64,000 bases of DNA from Oceanospirillum linum (GTDB lineage: Bacteria > Pseudomonadota > Gammaproteobacteria > Pseudomonadales > Halomonadaceae). Shown piece after piece: positions 27,525-37,033 of this stretch; the first letter of the stretch is position 1; every line of letters starts with the position of its first letter. The stretch is taken from contig NZ_FXTS01000007.1 of the NCBI RefSeq assembly GCF_900182785.1, positions 1-64,000 of the forward strand, given 5' to 3'. The notes under the pieces are model-generated. The model was not told the DNA's origin. It searched no databases and saw only the letters and a list, made by a program, of their open reading frames with translations. The position numbers were made by a program, and so were the translations under genes.

Positions 27525-28859
27525 TTGTTTTTCGAACGTCCTGATTCTGGTGAAGTAGCTGTTCTTGTCCATATCCATTTACCGGATGAGAAAGACCGGG
27601 AAGACCCGGGTGAATTTCTGGAGCTGGTGCGTTCAGCAGGTGCAGATCCGGTTGCCTTAATTGAAGGTAGCCGGTCTCAGCCCAGCCCGAAATATTTTGT
27701 TGGTGATGGCAAGCTCGAAGAAATTCGTGATGCTGTGACCTCCCATGAAGCTGAAGTTGTTCTTTTCAACCACGCCTTATCCCCATCCCAGCAACGTAAT
27801 GTTGAGCAGGCACTGCAGTGTAGGGTGCTGGATCGTACTGGTCTGATTTTGGATATTTTTGCCCAGCGTGCCCGTACCCACGAAGGGAAGCTTCAGGTTG
27901 AGCTCGCTCAGCTTGAGTATATGTCTACCCGCCTGGTTCGTGGCTGGACCCACCTTGAACGTCAGAAAGGTGGTATTGGCCTTCGCGGGCCTGGTGAAAC
28001 TCAGCTGGAAACAGATCGCCGATTGTTGCGGGAGCGCATCCGCCAGATCAATAAGCGTCTGGACAAAGTCCGTAAACAGCGGGATCAGAACCGTCGCTCC
28101 CGGCGTCGGGCTGATATTCCATCTGTTTCATTGGTGGGGTATACCAATGCGGGTAAATCAACGCTCTTTAATGCACTGACAGAGTCTGATGTTTATGCTG
28201 CAGACCAGTTGTTTGCAACGCTTGACCCGACTCTGCGTCGTATTGTGATGCCGGATATCGGGCCTGTTGTTTTGGCGGATACTGTTGGCTTTATTCGACA
28301 CTTACCCCATAAACTGGTGGAAGCTTTCCGGGCGACCCTGCAGGAAGCACAGGAAGCGACGCTGCTGGTGCATGTGATCGATGCCGCAGATGATGATCGC
28401 GATGGCAATATTCGCGAAGTGAACAAAGTTCTGGAGGAGATTCAGGCTGACGATATCCCCTGCCTTTTGGTCTATAACAAGATTGACCGTATGCCAGGTT
28501 ATGAACCTCGTATCGAGCGTAATGATCAGGGAGAACCTGAACGGGTTTGGATTTCTGCGGTCAATGGTGAAGGGCTTGACCTGGTTTTGCAGGCGGTTGG
28601 TGAGCGCCTGTGTGATGATATTTTCAAAGGTGAGCTGACGCTTGAGCCGTCTGAGGGCCGTTTGCGCGCGCTTTTATATCAGCAGGGCGCTATTATCGAC
28701 GAAAACGTCAGCGATCAGGGGCAGTTTGTGCTTGAGGTGCGTTTACCGGAAGCAGACTTTATCCAGATGCTTTGTCGTGTGGGCGTTGATCCTAAGCGCT
28801 ATTTTCCAAACTATGGTGTTGAGGATTTTATGCTGGATTCTGATGCAGAGCTTTCCTGA
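27525..28859 (+). CDS. hflX: Ribosome-associated GTPase HflX
   Basis: 444 aa. HflX splits stalled 70S ribosomes and binds the 50S subunit. The start is a TTG at 27525 with a GGAG site 8 bases before it; the protein would begin with Met-Phe-Phe-Glu-Arg. The N-terminal HflX domain (about 10-190) contains FVGDGKLEEIRD and the coiled GIGLRGPGETQLETDRR motif; the G domain has GYTNAGKSTLFN (G1), DTVGFIRHLP (G3) and NKIDRM (G4). It follows hfq by 15 bases. Confidence 0.96.
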   Translation: MFFERPDSGEVAVLVHIHLPDEKDREDPGEFLELVRSAGADPVALIEGSRSQPSPKYFVGDGKLEEIRDAVTSHEAEVVLFNHALSPSQQRNVEQALQCRVLDRTGLILDIFAQRARTHEGKLQVELAQLEYMSTRLVRGWTHLERQKGGIGLRGPGETQLETDRRLLRERIRQINKRLDKVRKQRDQNRRSRRRADIPSVSLVGYTNAGKSTLFNALTESDVYAADQLFATLDPTLRRIVMPDIGPVVLADTVGFIRHLPHKLVEAFRATLQEAQEATLLVHVIDAADDDRDGNIREVNKVLEEIQADDIPCLLVYNKIDRMPGYEPRIERNDQGEPERVWISAVNGEGLDLVLQAVGERLCDDIFKGELTLEPSEGRLRALLYQQGAIIDENVSDQGQFVLEVRLPEADFIQMLCRVGVDPKRYFPNYGVEDFMLDSDAELS

Positions 28860-28993
28860 GTCTGTATGGAGCCTGCATAGACAGTAAGCCATTTTGCGCA
28901 GTGGGGGCTGATCTGAGTTTCCCGCTGCGCCAGAAAACAATTCGTAACTTTAACGGAAGCTGTTGTCAGTTTTCTCGGAGAGTGGAGATAGAT

Positions 28994-30247
28994 ATGGCTT
29001 GGAATGAGCCGGGTGGCAATAAAGATGATAATCGTGATCCCTGGGGTAACGATAATAAAAATGGTGGCCGCAACGACCAGGGACCACCGGATCTTGATGA
29101 AGCCCTGAAGAAGTTTAATGACCGCCTGGGTGGTATTCTTGGCGGTAAAAAAGGTGGTAGCGGTGGCAACGGCGGAAGCAGTAGTGGTGGCAATAGTCCA
29201 TCTCCGTCTGCCAGCTTCGGCCTGCTTGGTATCATTCTGGTGGTTGCTGCATCTGTTTGGGCTGTGGCAGGTTTCTATCGTGTAGATCAGGCAGAGCGTG
29301 CAGTTGTTTTACGCTTTGGTGAATATTATGAAACCGTGGGTGCGGGTCTGAACTGGAATCCGGCTTTGATCGATACCGTACAGACTGTAAACGTGACGAA
29401 GGTTCGTTCCCTGAGTCGTCGTGCACTGATGCTGACTGAAGATGAAAATATCGTACAGGTCAATCTGTCGGTTCAGTACCGTGTTGGCAGCCCCAGAGAC
29501 TTTCTGCTTAATGTGCGTAATCCGGAGCAGAGTCTTGAAAATGCGACAGATTCTGCCCTGCGTCATGAAGTCGGTTCTTCAGAAATGAATGATATCCTGA
29601 CCGAAGGGCGTGAAGCTTTAGGTCAGGGTGTGAGAGCACGACTGCAGCAGTACCTGGATAGCTATGATGTGGGCCTTGAAGTGCGTTCGGTTAACGTTGA
29701 AAGCACATCTGCACCGGATGAAGTTCAGGCTGCTTTTGATGATGTAATTAAAGCACGTGAGGATGAGCAGCGTGTGAAAAATCAGGCTGAAGCTTATGCC
29801 AATGGCATCATCCCTGAAGCGCGCGGTAAAGCTCAACGTGTTATCGAAGAGGCTAACGGTTACAAAGAAGAGATCATAGCCCGGGCCGAGGGTGAAGCCG
29901 ATCGCTTTGTGCAGCTTCTGACTGAGTATGAAAAAGCACCGGAAGTAACCCGCGATCGTTTGTATCTGCAAACGATGGAAGAGGTAATGGCCAACTCCAG
30001 TAAGGTTCTTGTTGATGTTGATGGTGGCAACAACATGATGTACATCCCTCTGGATAAAATGGTCGGAGGCAGTGCTTCATCCCGTAGTGCGGGTATGAGC
30101 TCAACCGATCAGAGTCGCTTCTCCGGAGCAGCCCCGTCTCTGAGTTCTGACACTGAAATTGATGAACTGGCTGATCGCGTTCTGCAGCGTCTGCGCGAAA
30201 AAAGTGCTAATTCCAATGCCACTTCAACTCGTAGGGAGGGTCGCTAA
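28994..30247 (+). CDS. hflK: FtsH protease modulator HflK
   Basis: 417 aa from the ATG at 28994 (MAWNEPGGN), which has a TGGAG site; a longer GTG reading from 28901 is rejected. HflK and HflC form a large membrane cage around FtsH and limit its access to membrane substrates. A Gly/Asn-rich N-terminal part precedes one membrane helix (about 75-98), then an SPFH/band-7 domain (YRVDQAERAVVLRFGEYYE onward) and a long coiled-coil helix with alternating charges. The stop overlaps the hflC start by one base. Confidence 0.96.
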   Translation: MAWNEPGGNKDDNRDPWGNDNKNGGRNDQGPPDLDEALKKFNDRLGGILGGKKGGSGGNGGSSSGGNSPSPSASFGLLGIILVVAASVWAVAGFYRVDQAERAVVLRFGEYYETVGAGLNWNPALIDTVQTVNVTKVRSLSRRALMLTEDENIVQVNLSVQYRVGSPRDFLLNVRNPEQSLENATDSALRHEVGSSEMNDILTEGREALGQGVRARLQQYLDSYDVGLEVRSVNVESTSAPDEVQAAFDDVIKAREDEQRVKNQAEAYANGIIPEARGKAQRVIEEANGYKEEIIARAEGEADRFVQLLTEYEKAPEVTRDRLYLQTMEEVMANSSKVLVDVDGGNNMMYIPLDKMVGGSASSRSAGMSSTDQSRFSGAAPSLSSDTEIDELADRVLQRLREKSANSNATSTRREGR

Positions 30248-31113
30248 TGCAATCTAAGTCTTTTCCGGCACTTATCCTGATTGCCATTCTGGCTTTAGTC
30301 GGTTCGAACAGTCTTTATATCGTTAATGAAACTGAGCGCGCCATTAAACTGAAGTTTGGTGAAATCATCGACTCAGATATCAAGCCCGGTCTGCATTTTA
30401 AGCTGCCGGTTCTTCATACAATCCGTAAATTTGATGCCCGGATTCTTACTATGGACTCCCGTCCTCAGCGTTATCTGACGCTGGAGAAGAAAGCGGTTAT
30501 TGTTGATTCCTTCATTAAATGGCGTATTGCTGACGTGCAACAATACTACGAAGCCACTTCCGGTGATGAGTTAGTTGCAGCCCGTCTGCTGGCACCTCGT
30601 ATGGATGAAGGTCTGCGTAACCAGTTTGGTGAGCGCACCATGTATGAAGTGATCTCCGGTGAGCGCGATGAGTTAATGGATGAGCTGACGGTCAGGTTGA
30701 ATACCATTACTCAGGATGAACTGGGTATCGAGATTCGTGATATACGTGTGAAACGTATCGACCTGCCACCAGAAGTAAGTCATGCCGTATTTGAGCGAAT
30801 GAATACTGAACGTCAGCGTGAGGCTCGTGAGCACCGCTCTGAAGGTAAAGAGATTGCCGAAGGTATCCGTGCGGATGCAGATCGTCAGCGTCAGGTGGTT
30901 TTGGCAGAGGCGTTCCGTGAGTCTGAGCGTATTCGTGGTGAAGGCGATGCGATTGCTGCTGCAACCTATGCCAATGCTTATACCAAAAACCCTGAGTTTT
31001 ATTCGTTTATCCGTAGCCTGGAGGCATACCGTAATAGTTTCTCCAGTAAGAGCGATGTGATGGTGCTTAAGCCTGAAAGTGAATTTTTCAACTATATGAA
31101 AAAATCGCAATAA
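30247..31113 (+). CDS. hflC: FtsH protease modulator HflC
   Basis: 288 aa. The partner of HflK in the HflKC complex. An N-terminal membrane helix (about 5-23) is followed by the band-7 domain beginning YIVNETERAIKLKFGEI, and by a long charged helix (about 185-235, rich in Arg and Glu). The C-terminal MVLKPESEFFNYMK segment is well conserved. Coupled translation with hflK through the TAATG overlap. A terminator follows at 31133. Confidence 0.97.
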   Translation: MQSKSFPALILIAILALVGSNSLYIVNETERAIKLKFGEIIDSDIKPGLHFKLPVLHTIRKFDARILTMDSRPQRYLTLEKKAVIVDSFIKWRIADVQQYYEATSGDELVAARLLAPRMDEGLRNQFGERTMYEVISGERDELMDELTVRLNTITQDELGIEIRDIRVKRIDLPPEVSHAVFERMNTERQREAREHRSEGKEIAEGIRADADRQRQVVLAEAFRESERIRGEGDAIAAATYANAYTKNPEFYSFIRSLEAYRNSFSSKSDVMVLKPESEFFNYMKKSQ

Positions 31114-31132
31114 GGTTTAATCACGATTAGAA

Positions 31133-31168
31133 ATACCCTGTAGTTTTTTGGCTGCGGGGTATTTTTTT
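31133..31168 (+). terminator. Rho-independent terminator after hflC
   Basis: ATACCCTGTAG and CTGCGGGGTAT pair with two G-U pairs, followed by seven Ts. Confidence 0.88.
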
Positions 31169-31258
31169 GTCTGCCGGAAGGCTATGCCTGTTGTACTTTT
31201 TTAATAAAAGCCACTGGCAAACCATGGTTGTAAATCCTAATCGTGGTAGAATGTGTCG

Positions 31259-31282
31259 AACCGGGTTCGCCCCGGTTTTTTT
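31259..31282 (+). terminator. Second hairpin with T-tail ahead of the DUF2065 gene
   Basis: AACCGGG, a short TTCG-containing loop and CCCGGTT are followed by further Ts. It stands 90 bases beyond the hflC terminator and 80 bases before the next gene. It may be an attenuator in the leader of the DUF2065-hisZ-purA unit. Confidence 0.7.
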
Positions 31283-31362
31283 GTGTGCAGATTCCGGCAA
31301 AAGGGTGGATTAGCAGTGATAGGCTGCCCCTTAAATTAGCCCGCCTTTGTGGAGATACTCTG

Positions 31363-31554
31363 TTGGATTGGCAAGTTTTGGTTACTGCGTTGGCCCTGGT
31401 GTTTGTTATAGAGGGGATTATTCCCTTTGCAAACCCTTCCCGTTGGCGCAGATTGGTTGCAACAATCGCTGAGGTGCCGGATCAACATCTTCGTATGATG
31501 GGGGCGATCAGCATGTTGATCGGCCTGATCATACTGTACCTGGTGCGGAGTTGA
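31363..31554 (+). CDS. DUF2065 small membrane protein (YjeT family)
   Basis: 63 aa from a TTG at 31363 preceded by GTGGAG; the longer reading from 31243 crosses a terminator hairpin and is rejected. The function is unknown. It has two membrane helices (about 2-21 and 42-60), with FVIEGIIPFANPSRWRR between them, the family signature. DUF2065 genes sit between hflC and hisZ or purA in many gammaproteobacteria. Confidence 0.88.
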   Translation: MDWQVLVTALALVFVIEGIIPFANPSRWRRLVATIAEVPDQHLRMMGAISMLIGLIILYLVRS

Positions 31555-31701
31555 TCAGGCATCAGTATCCGCTTTAATGACCATCGGGTACCGAAAAAAT
31601 AACGGGTAAGTCATTGCTTTAGACCCGGATAGATCTGGGTTGGAAAGGCTGTCTAGTCTGACCGGTGATGGATAGATACAGATAAAAAAACAGGCTGAAT
31701 T

Positions 31702-32901
31702 ATGACCATTGCAGATCGTTGGTTACTTCCAGATGGCATGGAAGAGGTGCTGCCGCCTCAGGCACGGCAGATTGAAGAGCTTCGTCGTGAATTATTGGAT
31801 CTGTTCCATAGCTGGGGCTATGACCTTGTTTTCCCGCCTCCGGCTGAATATCTTGAGTCTCTGTTGACCGGCAGTGGTAACGATCTGGATCTGCAAACCT
31901 TCAAAGTGACCGACCAAATGACGGGACGGATGATGGGGATTGCTGCGGATATCACCCCACAGGTTGCCCGGATGGATGCTCATTCCATGAAGCGGCAAGG
32001 TGCAGCTCGTTTCTGCTATTGTGCTAATGTACTGCGGACAAAAGCCGGCAGTATGCTGGGTTCACGCAGTCCTATGCAGCTTGGGGCTGAGCTTTTTGGT
32101 CATGAGGGGCTGGAGAGTGATAGCGAGATTCTGGGGTTGATGATCTCGGCGCTTATCGCAGCTGGTGCCGGAAAGATTTATCTGGATATGGGCCATGTTG
32201 GTATTTATCGGGCGCTTATTCGTGAAGCACACCTTAGTTCAGATCAGGAAAAAACACTGTTTGATGCCATTTTACATAAAGCTTATGGCGAAATTGATCA
32301 AATAGTGGCAAGAGATATTGCTAATGAGTCTGTGAGAGGTATGATTTCACGTCTTGCGCGTTTGAACGGTGGTGCAGATATTTTGGCCCAGGCTCAGATT
32401 GAGCTGGCTGATGCTCCGGCATCTGTTAAAGAGGCCCTGACCAGTTTGGAACAGACGGCTAATGTTATTAAAAACCAGTATCCAAATGTTGAGATCAACT
32501 TTGATCTTGCGGAACTGCGTGGTTATAACTACCACACAGGGATGGTATTTGCGGCATATATTCCAGGCTATTCACATGCGGTTGCCCAAGGTGGCCGGTA
32601 TGATGAAACCGGAAAAGTATTTGGACGCGCACGGCCTGCAACAGGCTTTAGTGCTGACCTGAAAATTCTGGCAAAACTCTTACAAAAAAATGATCCCGTA
32701 TCCGGTGTGTATGCGCCGGCAGGTTACAGCGATGATCAGGAGCTTCTCTCTACGATTCGGGCTTTGCGCAGTGAAGGCACCCGGGTAGTGAGTGGTTTAC
32801 CTGATCAGAATGTCAGTGCACTTGAGATGGGTTGCGACAGTGAGCTGGTCCTTAAAGATGATGGCCAGTGGGTTGTTGAACCAATTAACCGAATTTTTTA
32901 A
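31702..32901 (+). CDS. hisZ: ATP phosphoribosyltransferase regulatory subunit HisZ
   Basis: 399 aa. HisZ is a histidyl-tRNA synthetase paralogue with no aminoacylation activity that activates the short form of HisG in histidine synthesis. Class II synthetase-like segments are visible (FPPPAEYLESL, DITPQVARMDAHS, YYHTGMVFAAY-like NYHTGMVFAA, GGRYDETGKVFGRARPATGFS). Its presence implies a short HisG elsewhere in the genome. It lies upstream of purA as in Pseudomonas. Confidence 0.95.
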   Translation: MTIADRWLLPDGMEEVLPPQARQIEELRRELLDLFHSWGYDLVFPPPAEYLESLLTGSGNDLDLQTFKVTDQMTGRMMGIAADITPQVARMDAHSMKRQGAARFCYCANVLRTKAGSMLGSRSPMQLGAELFGHEGLESDSEILGLMISALIAAGAGKIYLDMGHVGIYRALIREAHLSSDQEKTLFDAILHKAYGEIDQIVARDIANESVRGMISRLARLNGGADILAQAQIELADAPASVKEALTSLEQTANVIKNQYPNVEINFDLAELRGYNYHTGMVFAAYIPGYSHAVAQGGRYDETGKVFGRARPATGFSADLKILAKLLQKNDPVSGVYAPAGYSDDQELLSTIRALRSEGTRVVSGLPDQNVSALEMGCDSELVLKDDGQWVVEPINRIF

Positions 32902-32959
32902 TCAGCCTGCATGGGCGAGACTGTTTACAGTCTGAGTTCGAGTGAATGAGAAAGCAGTA

Positions 32960-34255
32960 ATGGGTAAAAACGTCGTAGTACTAGGCACCCAATGGGGTGA
33001 CGAAGGTAAGGGTAAAGTAGTTGATCTGTTAACAGAATCCGCTGCTGCAGTTGTCCGTTTTCAGGGCGGCCATAATGCCGGCCACACTCTGGTGGTTAAT
33101 GGCGAAAAAACAGCGCTGCACCTGATTCCTTCAGGCATTCTGCGCGACAACGTGAATTGTATAATTGGCAATGGCGTTGTACTGGCTCCTGATGCTCTGT
33201 TAGAAGAGATTCGTATGCTGGAAGAGCGGGGTGTACCGGTACGTGATCGTTTACGTCTGAGTGCGTCATGCCCATTAATTCTGGAATACCATGTGCGTTT
33301 GGATCAGGCCCGTGAGCGTGCCCGCGGTGCTGATAAAATCGGCACAACAGGTCGGGGTATCGGTCCTGCATACGAAGATAAAGTTGCTCGTCGTGGCCTG
33401 CGTCTTGGTGACATGATGAATGCGGAAGTATTTGACGCGAAAGTGCGTGAGATCGTTTCCTATCACAACTTTATGCTGGAAAACTTCTATAAAGAAGAGC
33501 CGGTAGATGCGGAAAAAGTGATCGCAGATTGCACGGAAATGGCAAAAGAGCTGCGCCCGATGGTTTGCGATGCCACCAGCGAGCTGCATGCCTACCGTAA
33601 GAACGGTGATAATGTCATGTTTGAGGGTGCCCAGGGCTCCCTTCTGGATATCGACCATGGTACTTACCCGTTTGTAACCAGCTCCAACACTACCGCTGGT
33701 GGTGCTGCGACAGGTTCCGGTTTTGGTCCTTTGTATCTGGATTATATTCTGGGCATTACTAAGGCTTATACCACTCGCGTAGGTTCCGGCCCCTTCCCGA
33801 CGGAGCTGTTTGATAGCTGTGGTGAGCATCTGGCAACAAAAGGCCATGAGTTTGGCACTACGACAGGGCGTTCACGTCGCTGTGGTTGGTTTGATGCTGT
33901 TGCCTTGCGTTACTCTGTTCAGGTTAACTCTATCTCTGGTATCTGTCTGACAAAACTGGATGTACTGGATGGCCTGGAAACGATCAAGATTTGCACACAC
34001 TATAAGCTGAAAGATGGCACCTTACTGGATCTGCCTGTTGATGCATCTGCTTTTGGTGACGTTGAGCCGGTTTATGTTGAGATGCCGGGCTGGACTGAGT
34101 CCACGGTTGGTGCAAAAACTATGGATGAGCTTCCTCAGGCTGCCCGTGGTTACGTAGCCTTCCTGGAAGAGCAGGTTGGCGCTCCGGTTGATATCGTATC
34201 CACTGGCCCGGACCGTGAAGAAACCATCGTATTGCGTGATCCGTACAAAGCTTAA
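32960..34255 (+). CDS. purA: Adenylosuccinate synthetase
   Basis: 431 aa, starting at the ATG at 32960 (MGKNVVVLG); an upstream in-frame GTG at 32942 would add six residues not seen in the family. It joins IMP and aspartate using GTP, the first step to AMP. The GTP loop GDEGKGKVVD (near 13-22), GHNAGHT, the active-site segment TTGRGIGPAYEDK and QGSLLDIDHGTYPFVTSSN are all intact. A strong terminator follows. Confidence 0.98.
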   Translation: MGKNVVVLGTQWGDEGKGKVVDLLTESAAAVVRFQGGHNAGHTLVVNGEKTALHLIPSGILRDNVNCIIGNGVVLAPDALLEEIRMLEERGVPVRDRLRLSASCPLILEYHVRLDQARERARGADKIGTTGRGIGPAYEDKVARRGLRLGDMMNAEVFDAKVREIVSYHNFMLENFYKEEPVDAEKVIADCTEMAKELRPMVCDATSELHAYRKNGDNVMFEGAQGSLLDIDHGTYPFVTSSNTTAGGAATGSGFGPLYLDYILGITKAYTTRVGSGPFPTELFDSCGEHLATKGHEFGTTTGRSRRCGWFDAVALRYSVQVNSISGICLTKLDVLDGLETIKICTHYKLKDGTLLDLPVDASAFGDVEPVYVEMPGWTESTVGAKTMDELPQAARGYVAFLEEQVGAPVDIVSTGPDREETIVLRDPYKA

Positions 34256-34286
34256 CCCTAAGTGAAGTACCCACGGTTACGTTAAG

Positions 34287-34315
34287 AAAACCCGATGTGA
34301 AAGCATCGGGTTTTT
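34287..34315 (+). terminator. Rho-independent terminator after purA
   Basis: AAAACCCGATG and CATCGGGTTTTT form a stem with a six-base loop. Confidence 0.92.
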
Positions 34316-34373
34316 ACGTTCAGGCAGGAGTTGGAAAACTCACACCTGCCGAGCCCTATCAGGTTAGTCCGCT

Positions 34374-35306
34374 ATGTCTAAATATCTTCCATCACTGCGT
34401 GCCCTTCAGATCTTTGCGGTTGCTGCCCGGTTAGGCAGCTTTAAACAGGCGTCCGAGCAACTCTGCATTACGCCTCAGGCGGTAAGCTTACAGATTAAAT
34501 CCCTTGAAGATCAGCTGGGCCTGAAGTTGTTTGAGCGGAAACCGTCCGGTATCGTCATTACGGCTTCCGGTCAGCAACTGCTGGATTATGTGGAGCGAGG
34601 CCTGGCACTGATGCAGCGTGGTGTGGATGAAGTTTGCGGTCAGCATCATAGGCCTGTCATTCGAGTCAGTTCATCGCCCTGGTTTGCGGTGAACTGCCTG
34701 TTACCACGCTTGTCCGAGTTTGAATCCGCTTACCCTGATTGCCTCGTTCAGGTATCAACCTCTGTACCCTTCCCCGATTTTGAAGCTCAACGTCTGGACC
34801 TTGCCATTCAGTGGGGTTTTGGCGAGTGGGGTTTTGAGTCACAGCAGCTGCTGTTAACGGATGACAAGCTGATTGTCTGCGCACCGGAGCTACCGGAGCG
34901 TATTTCCCTGACTCAGGCGAGTGATCTGATCTATCACCGGCTGCTGTGCACTCCTCTATCTGTTCCGCTATGGGGGCGTGTGTTGGATATACTCAAGGTT
35001 GATGCTGCAGTAGATCAGCAGGTTCTTCCTTTAGACAGTCATGCCGGGCTTCTTGAGGCGGCAAACCGGGGATTGGGCGTCGCCATGATATCAACAGGTG
35101 ATGCACTGGATGGTATTGCTGCAGGGCGACTTGTTGCGCCATTAGGAGAGCAGCCAATCAGTCGATTAAATCCTGCGCTGATGCCGGGGTACTGGTTGGT
35201 TCATAAAGAGATCGCGCCTGAAAATGCCAGAGTTAAAGCTTTTATTGATTGGATGCAGGACTGGCTGAAAGATCACCCCAGAGCGGTAAGGATAAATTTA
35301 TATTGA
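34374..35306 (+). CDS. LysR-family transcriptional regulator (GcvA-like)
   Basis: 310 aa. The N-terminal helix-turn-helix has LRALQIFAVAARLGSFKQASEQL and TPQAVSLQIKSLEDQLGLKLFER, the GcvA-type pattern that starts with PSLRALQ. The effector domain follows (about 95-295). The target is not obvious: the next gene in the same direction is the DUF1338 enzyme, 170 bases away, which is the closest candidate. Confidence 0.92.
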   Translation: MSKYLPSLRALQIFAVAARLGSFKQASEQLCITPQAVSLQIKSLEDQLGLKLFERKPSGIVITASGQQLLDYVERGLALMQRGVDEVCGQHHRPVIRVSSSPWFAVNCLLPRLSEFESAYPDCLVQVSTSVPFPDFEAQRLDLAIQWGFGEWGFESQQLLLTDDKLIVCAPELPERISLTQASDLIYHRLLCTPLSVPLWGRVLDILKVDAAVDQQVLPLDSHAGLLEAANRGLGVAMISTGDALDGIAAGRLVAPLGEQPISRLNPALMPGYWLVHKEIAPENARVKAFIDWMQDWLKDHPRAVRINLY

Positions 35307-35475
35307 TCATGGGGTTAAGTTTTTTTGTTTGTTGATGAGTTTATTTGTTATCAGAATAAAGGCGTAGATCGTTGTGAACAGCCCGTTCTGCTAACAGGCT
35401 ATGTTTAAGCGGCAGCTATGTTTAAAACGGCATTTAAAACAAAAAGACTATCAGTCGTATCATCCCAGGTGACTT

Positions 35476-36288
35476 ATGAATCCGGTTCAGTTTTTTGACA
35501 ATCTTTGGCAGGACTATATTGCTATCACACCTCAGGCAGAGGTGATCCGTAAGGTTTTTGAAGGCACGGATGGTGAAGTGATTAATGATCATGTTGCTTT
35601 TCGTACTTTTGCTCATACACCGTTGCAGCTGGAGAGTCTGGAGCCTCTGGTGTTGGCGATGGGATACAGCCTGCAGGATGAGTATCAGTTTAAAGCAAAG
35701 AAACTGCGTGCTCGTAGTTATATCCACCCAGACGCCTCTGTACCGAAAATTTTTATCTCTGAGCTACTCACCGGGCAACTGAGTGAGTCCGCACAAAAGA
35801 TCCTGGCGAAATACATTGCAGAGATCACCGCAGGGCCGGTTGATCAGAGCGTATTCTGGTCCGGGCGTCACTGGAGCGCCCCAAGTTTTGAAGATTACAA
35901 AGAACTGATGCAGGAGACAGAATACGGAGCCTGGCTGCTGGCAATCGGTATCCGTGTGAATCACTTTACGGTTAGTATCAATCATCTGAATAGTGTGGCG
36001 GACTTTAGCGCAACGGCCCAGATTCAACATGTCCTCGGCTGCGTTAAAGCAGCAGGCTATGCTGTGAATACTGTGGGTGGTGAAGTGAAAGGCTCACCTG
36101 CTGCGCTATTGGAGCAGGGATCAACTATGGCTGACCGTCAGCAGATCGAGTTTTCCGGCGGTGAGAAACACGAAATTCCGACCTGCTTCTATGAGTTTGC
36201 CCTGCGTTATCCAGACTCAGATGGTGTGGTATATCAAGGCTTTGTTGAAGCGAATGCGGATAAGATTTTCGAATCAACCAATAGCTGA
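35476..36288 (+). CDS. DUF1338-domain protein (HglS/2-oxoadipate dioxygenase superfamily)
   Basis: 270 aa. DUF1338 proteins have a vicinal-oxygen-chelate type fold; one branch, HglS, is a Fe(II) enzyme turning 2-oxoadipate into D-2-hydroxyglutarate in lysine breakdown. Likely metal ligands are in NDHVAFRTF (His about 39), the VNHFTVSINH segment (about 158-167) and a glutamate in FYEFALRYPDSDG. This protein is shorter than HglS (over 400 residues), so it belongs to the small branch, whose reaction I cannot name. Two direct copies of GCTATGTTTAA lie upstream (about 35398 and 35415). Confidence 0.82.
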   Translation: MNPVQFFDNLWQDYIAITPQAEVIRKVFEGTDGEVINDHVAFRTFAHTPLQLESLEPLVLAMGYSLQDEYQFKAKKLRARSYIHPDASVPKIFISELLTGQLSESAQKILAKYIAEITAGPVDQSVFWSGRHWSAPSFEDYKELMQETEYGAWLLAIGIRVNHFTVSINHLNSVADFSATAQIQHVLGCVKAAGYAVNTVGGEVKGSPAALLEQGSTMADRQQIEFSGGEKHEIPTCFYEFALRYPDSDGVVYQGFVEANADKIFESTNS

Positions 36289-36412
36289 TATAGCCACTTC
36301 CTCCGAAAGCACGGGATACCTGGTTTCATAGGGATCGCTCTTTCGGGGGCGTTGCTGCCTGTATACCTGGGTGTCTGATCTTGGTGTTTTGCGAAGCTCA
36401 AGCCTTGTGCAC

Positions 36413-36739
36413 TCAGGGTTGCAGAATCAGGGTTGGCCTTACATCCTTGTTACCTTTCAGCGCACAAAACTCTCTTTTCTGTCCGTCTGCGTAGAATACC
36501 TGAACATTAAATCCAGCCCCCGGGGGATGGTTCAGAAATAGTGTCCGAAACTCTCCGGAAGCAAGGCGGAATGTTTGCAGGCTAGACTGGCCGTCAGCAC
36601 TGCCAAAGTCCAGCTTGATAGCTGTGATCATTTGTGCACTTCGGTTTTCAAAACGCACGCCAAAACCCTCATCCGGTGCCAGAGCATATCCGATAACACC
36701 TCCTGCTATCAGTAATAGCAGCAGGGTCTTACGGCTCAT
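36413..36739 (-). CDS. Hypothetical exported or membrane-anchored protein
   Basis: 108 aa from the ATG at 36739 (MSRKTLLLLLIAGG); longer starts at 36766 and 36805 are possible and none has a good ribosome-binding site. It has a basic start and hydrophobic stretch to about residue 20, a signal peptide or anchor, then a small beta-rich domain. I do not recognise a family. It is isolated between convergent and divergent neighbours and its expression is uncertain. Confidence 0.6.
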   Translation of the reverse strand: MSRKTLLLLLIAGGVIGYALAPDEGFGVRFENRSAQMITAIKLDFGSADGQSSLQTFRLASGEFRTLFLNHPPGAGFNVQVFYADGQKREFCALKGNKDVRPTLILQP

Positions 36740-37033
36740 CGTTTTTAATTCAATAAAGAGGGTCATGGAGGTATTCGCCGATGGTGTTTGCAGAAACTTT
36801 AGCACTTTCTCATGGATGCTTGCTGAGGCAAGTTGTCGCGCAGACTAGGGTAAACAGGCGTCTCTTGTGATGCATGCCCAGAATCGGGTTGCCGATGATG
36901 AAATTTATAAATCGAACGTATGTTTGATTGTTTCCATGGCATTGATTACTCTGATCTGACGCTGATCGTTGATGACCTCAGGTGTAAATAAAACGGACTA
37001 TAGCGATAACAATAACAAGAGACAGAAAAAACC

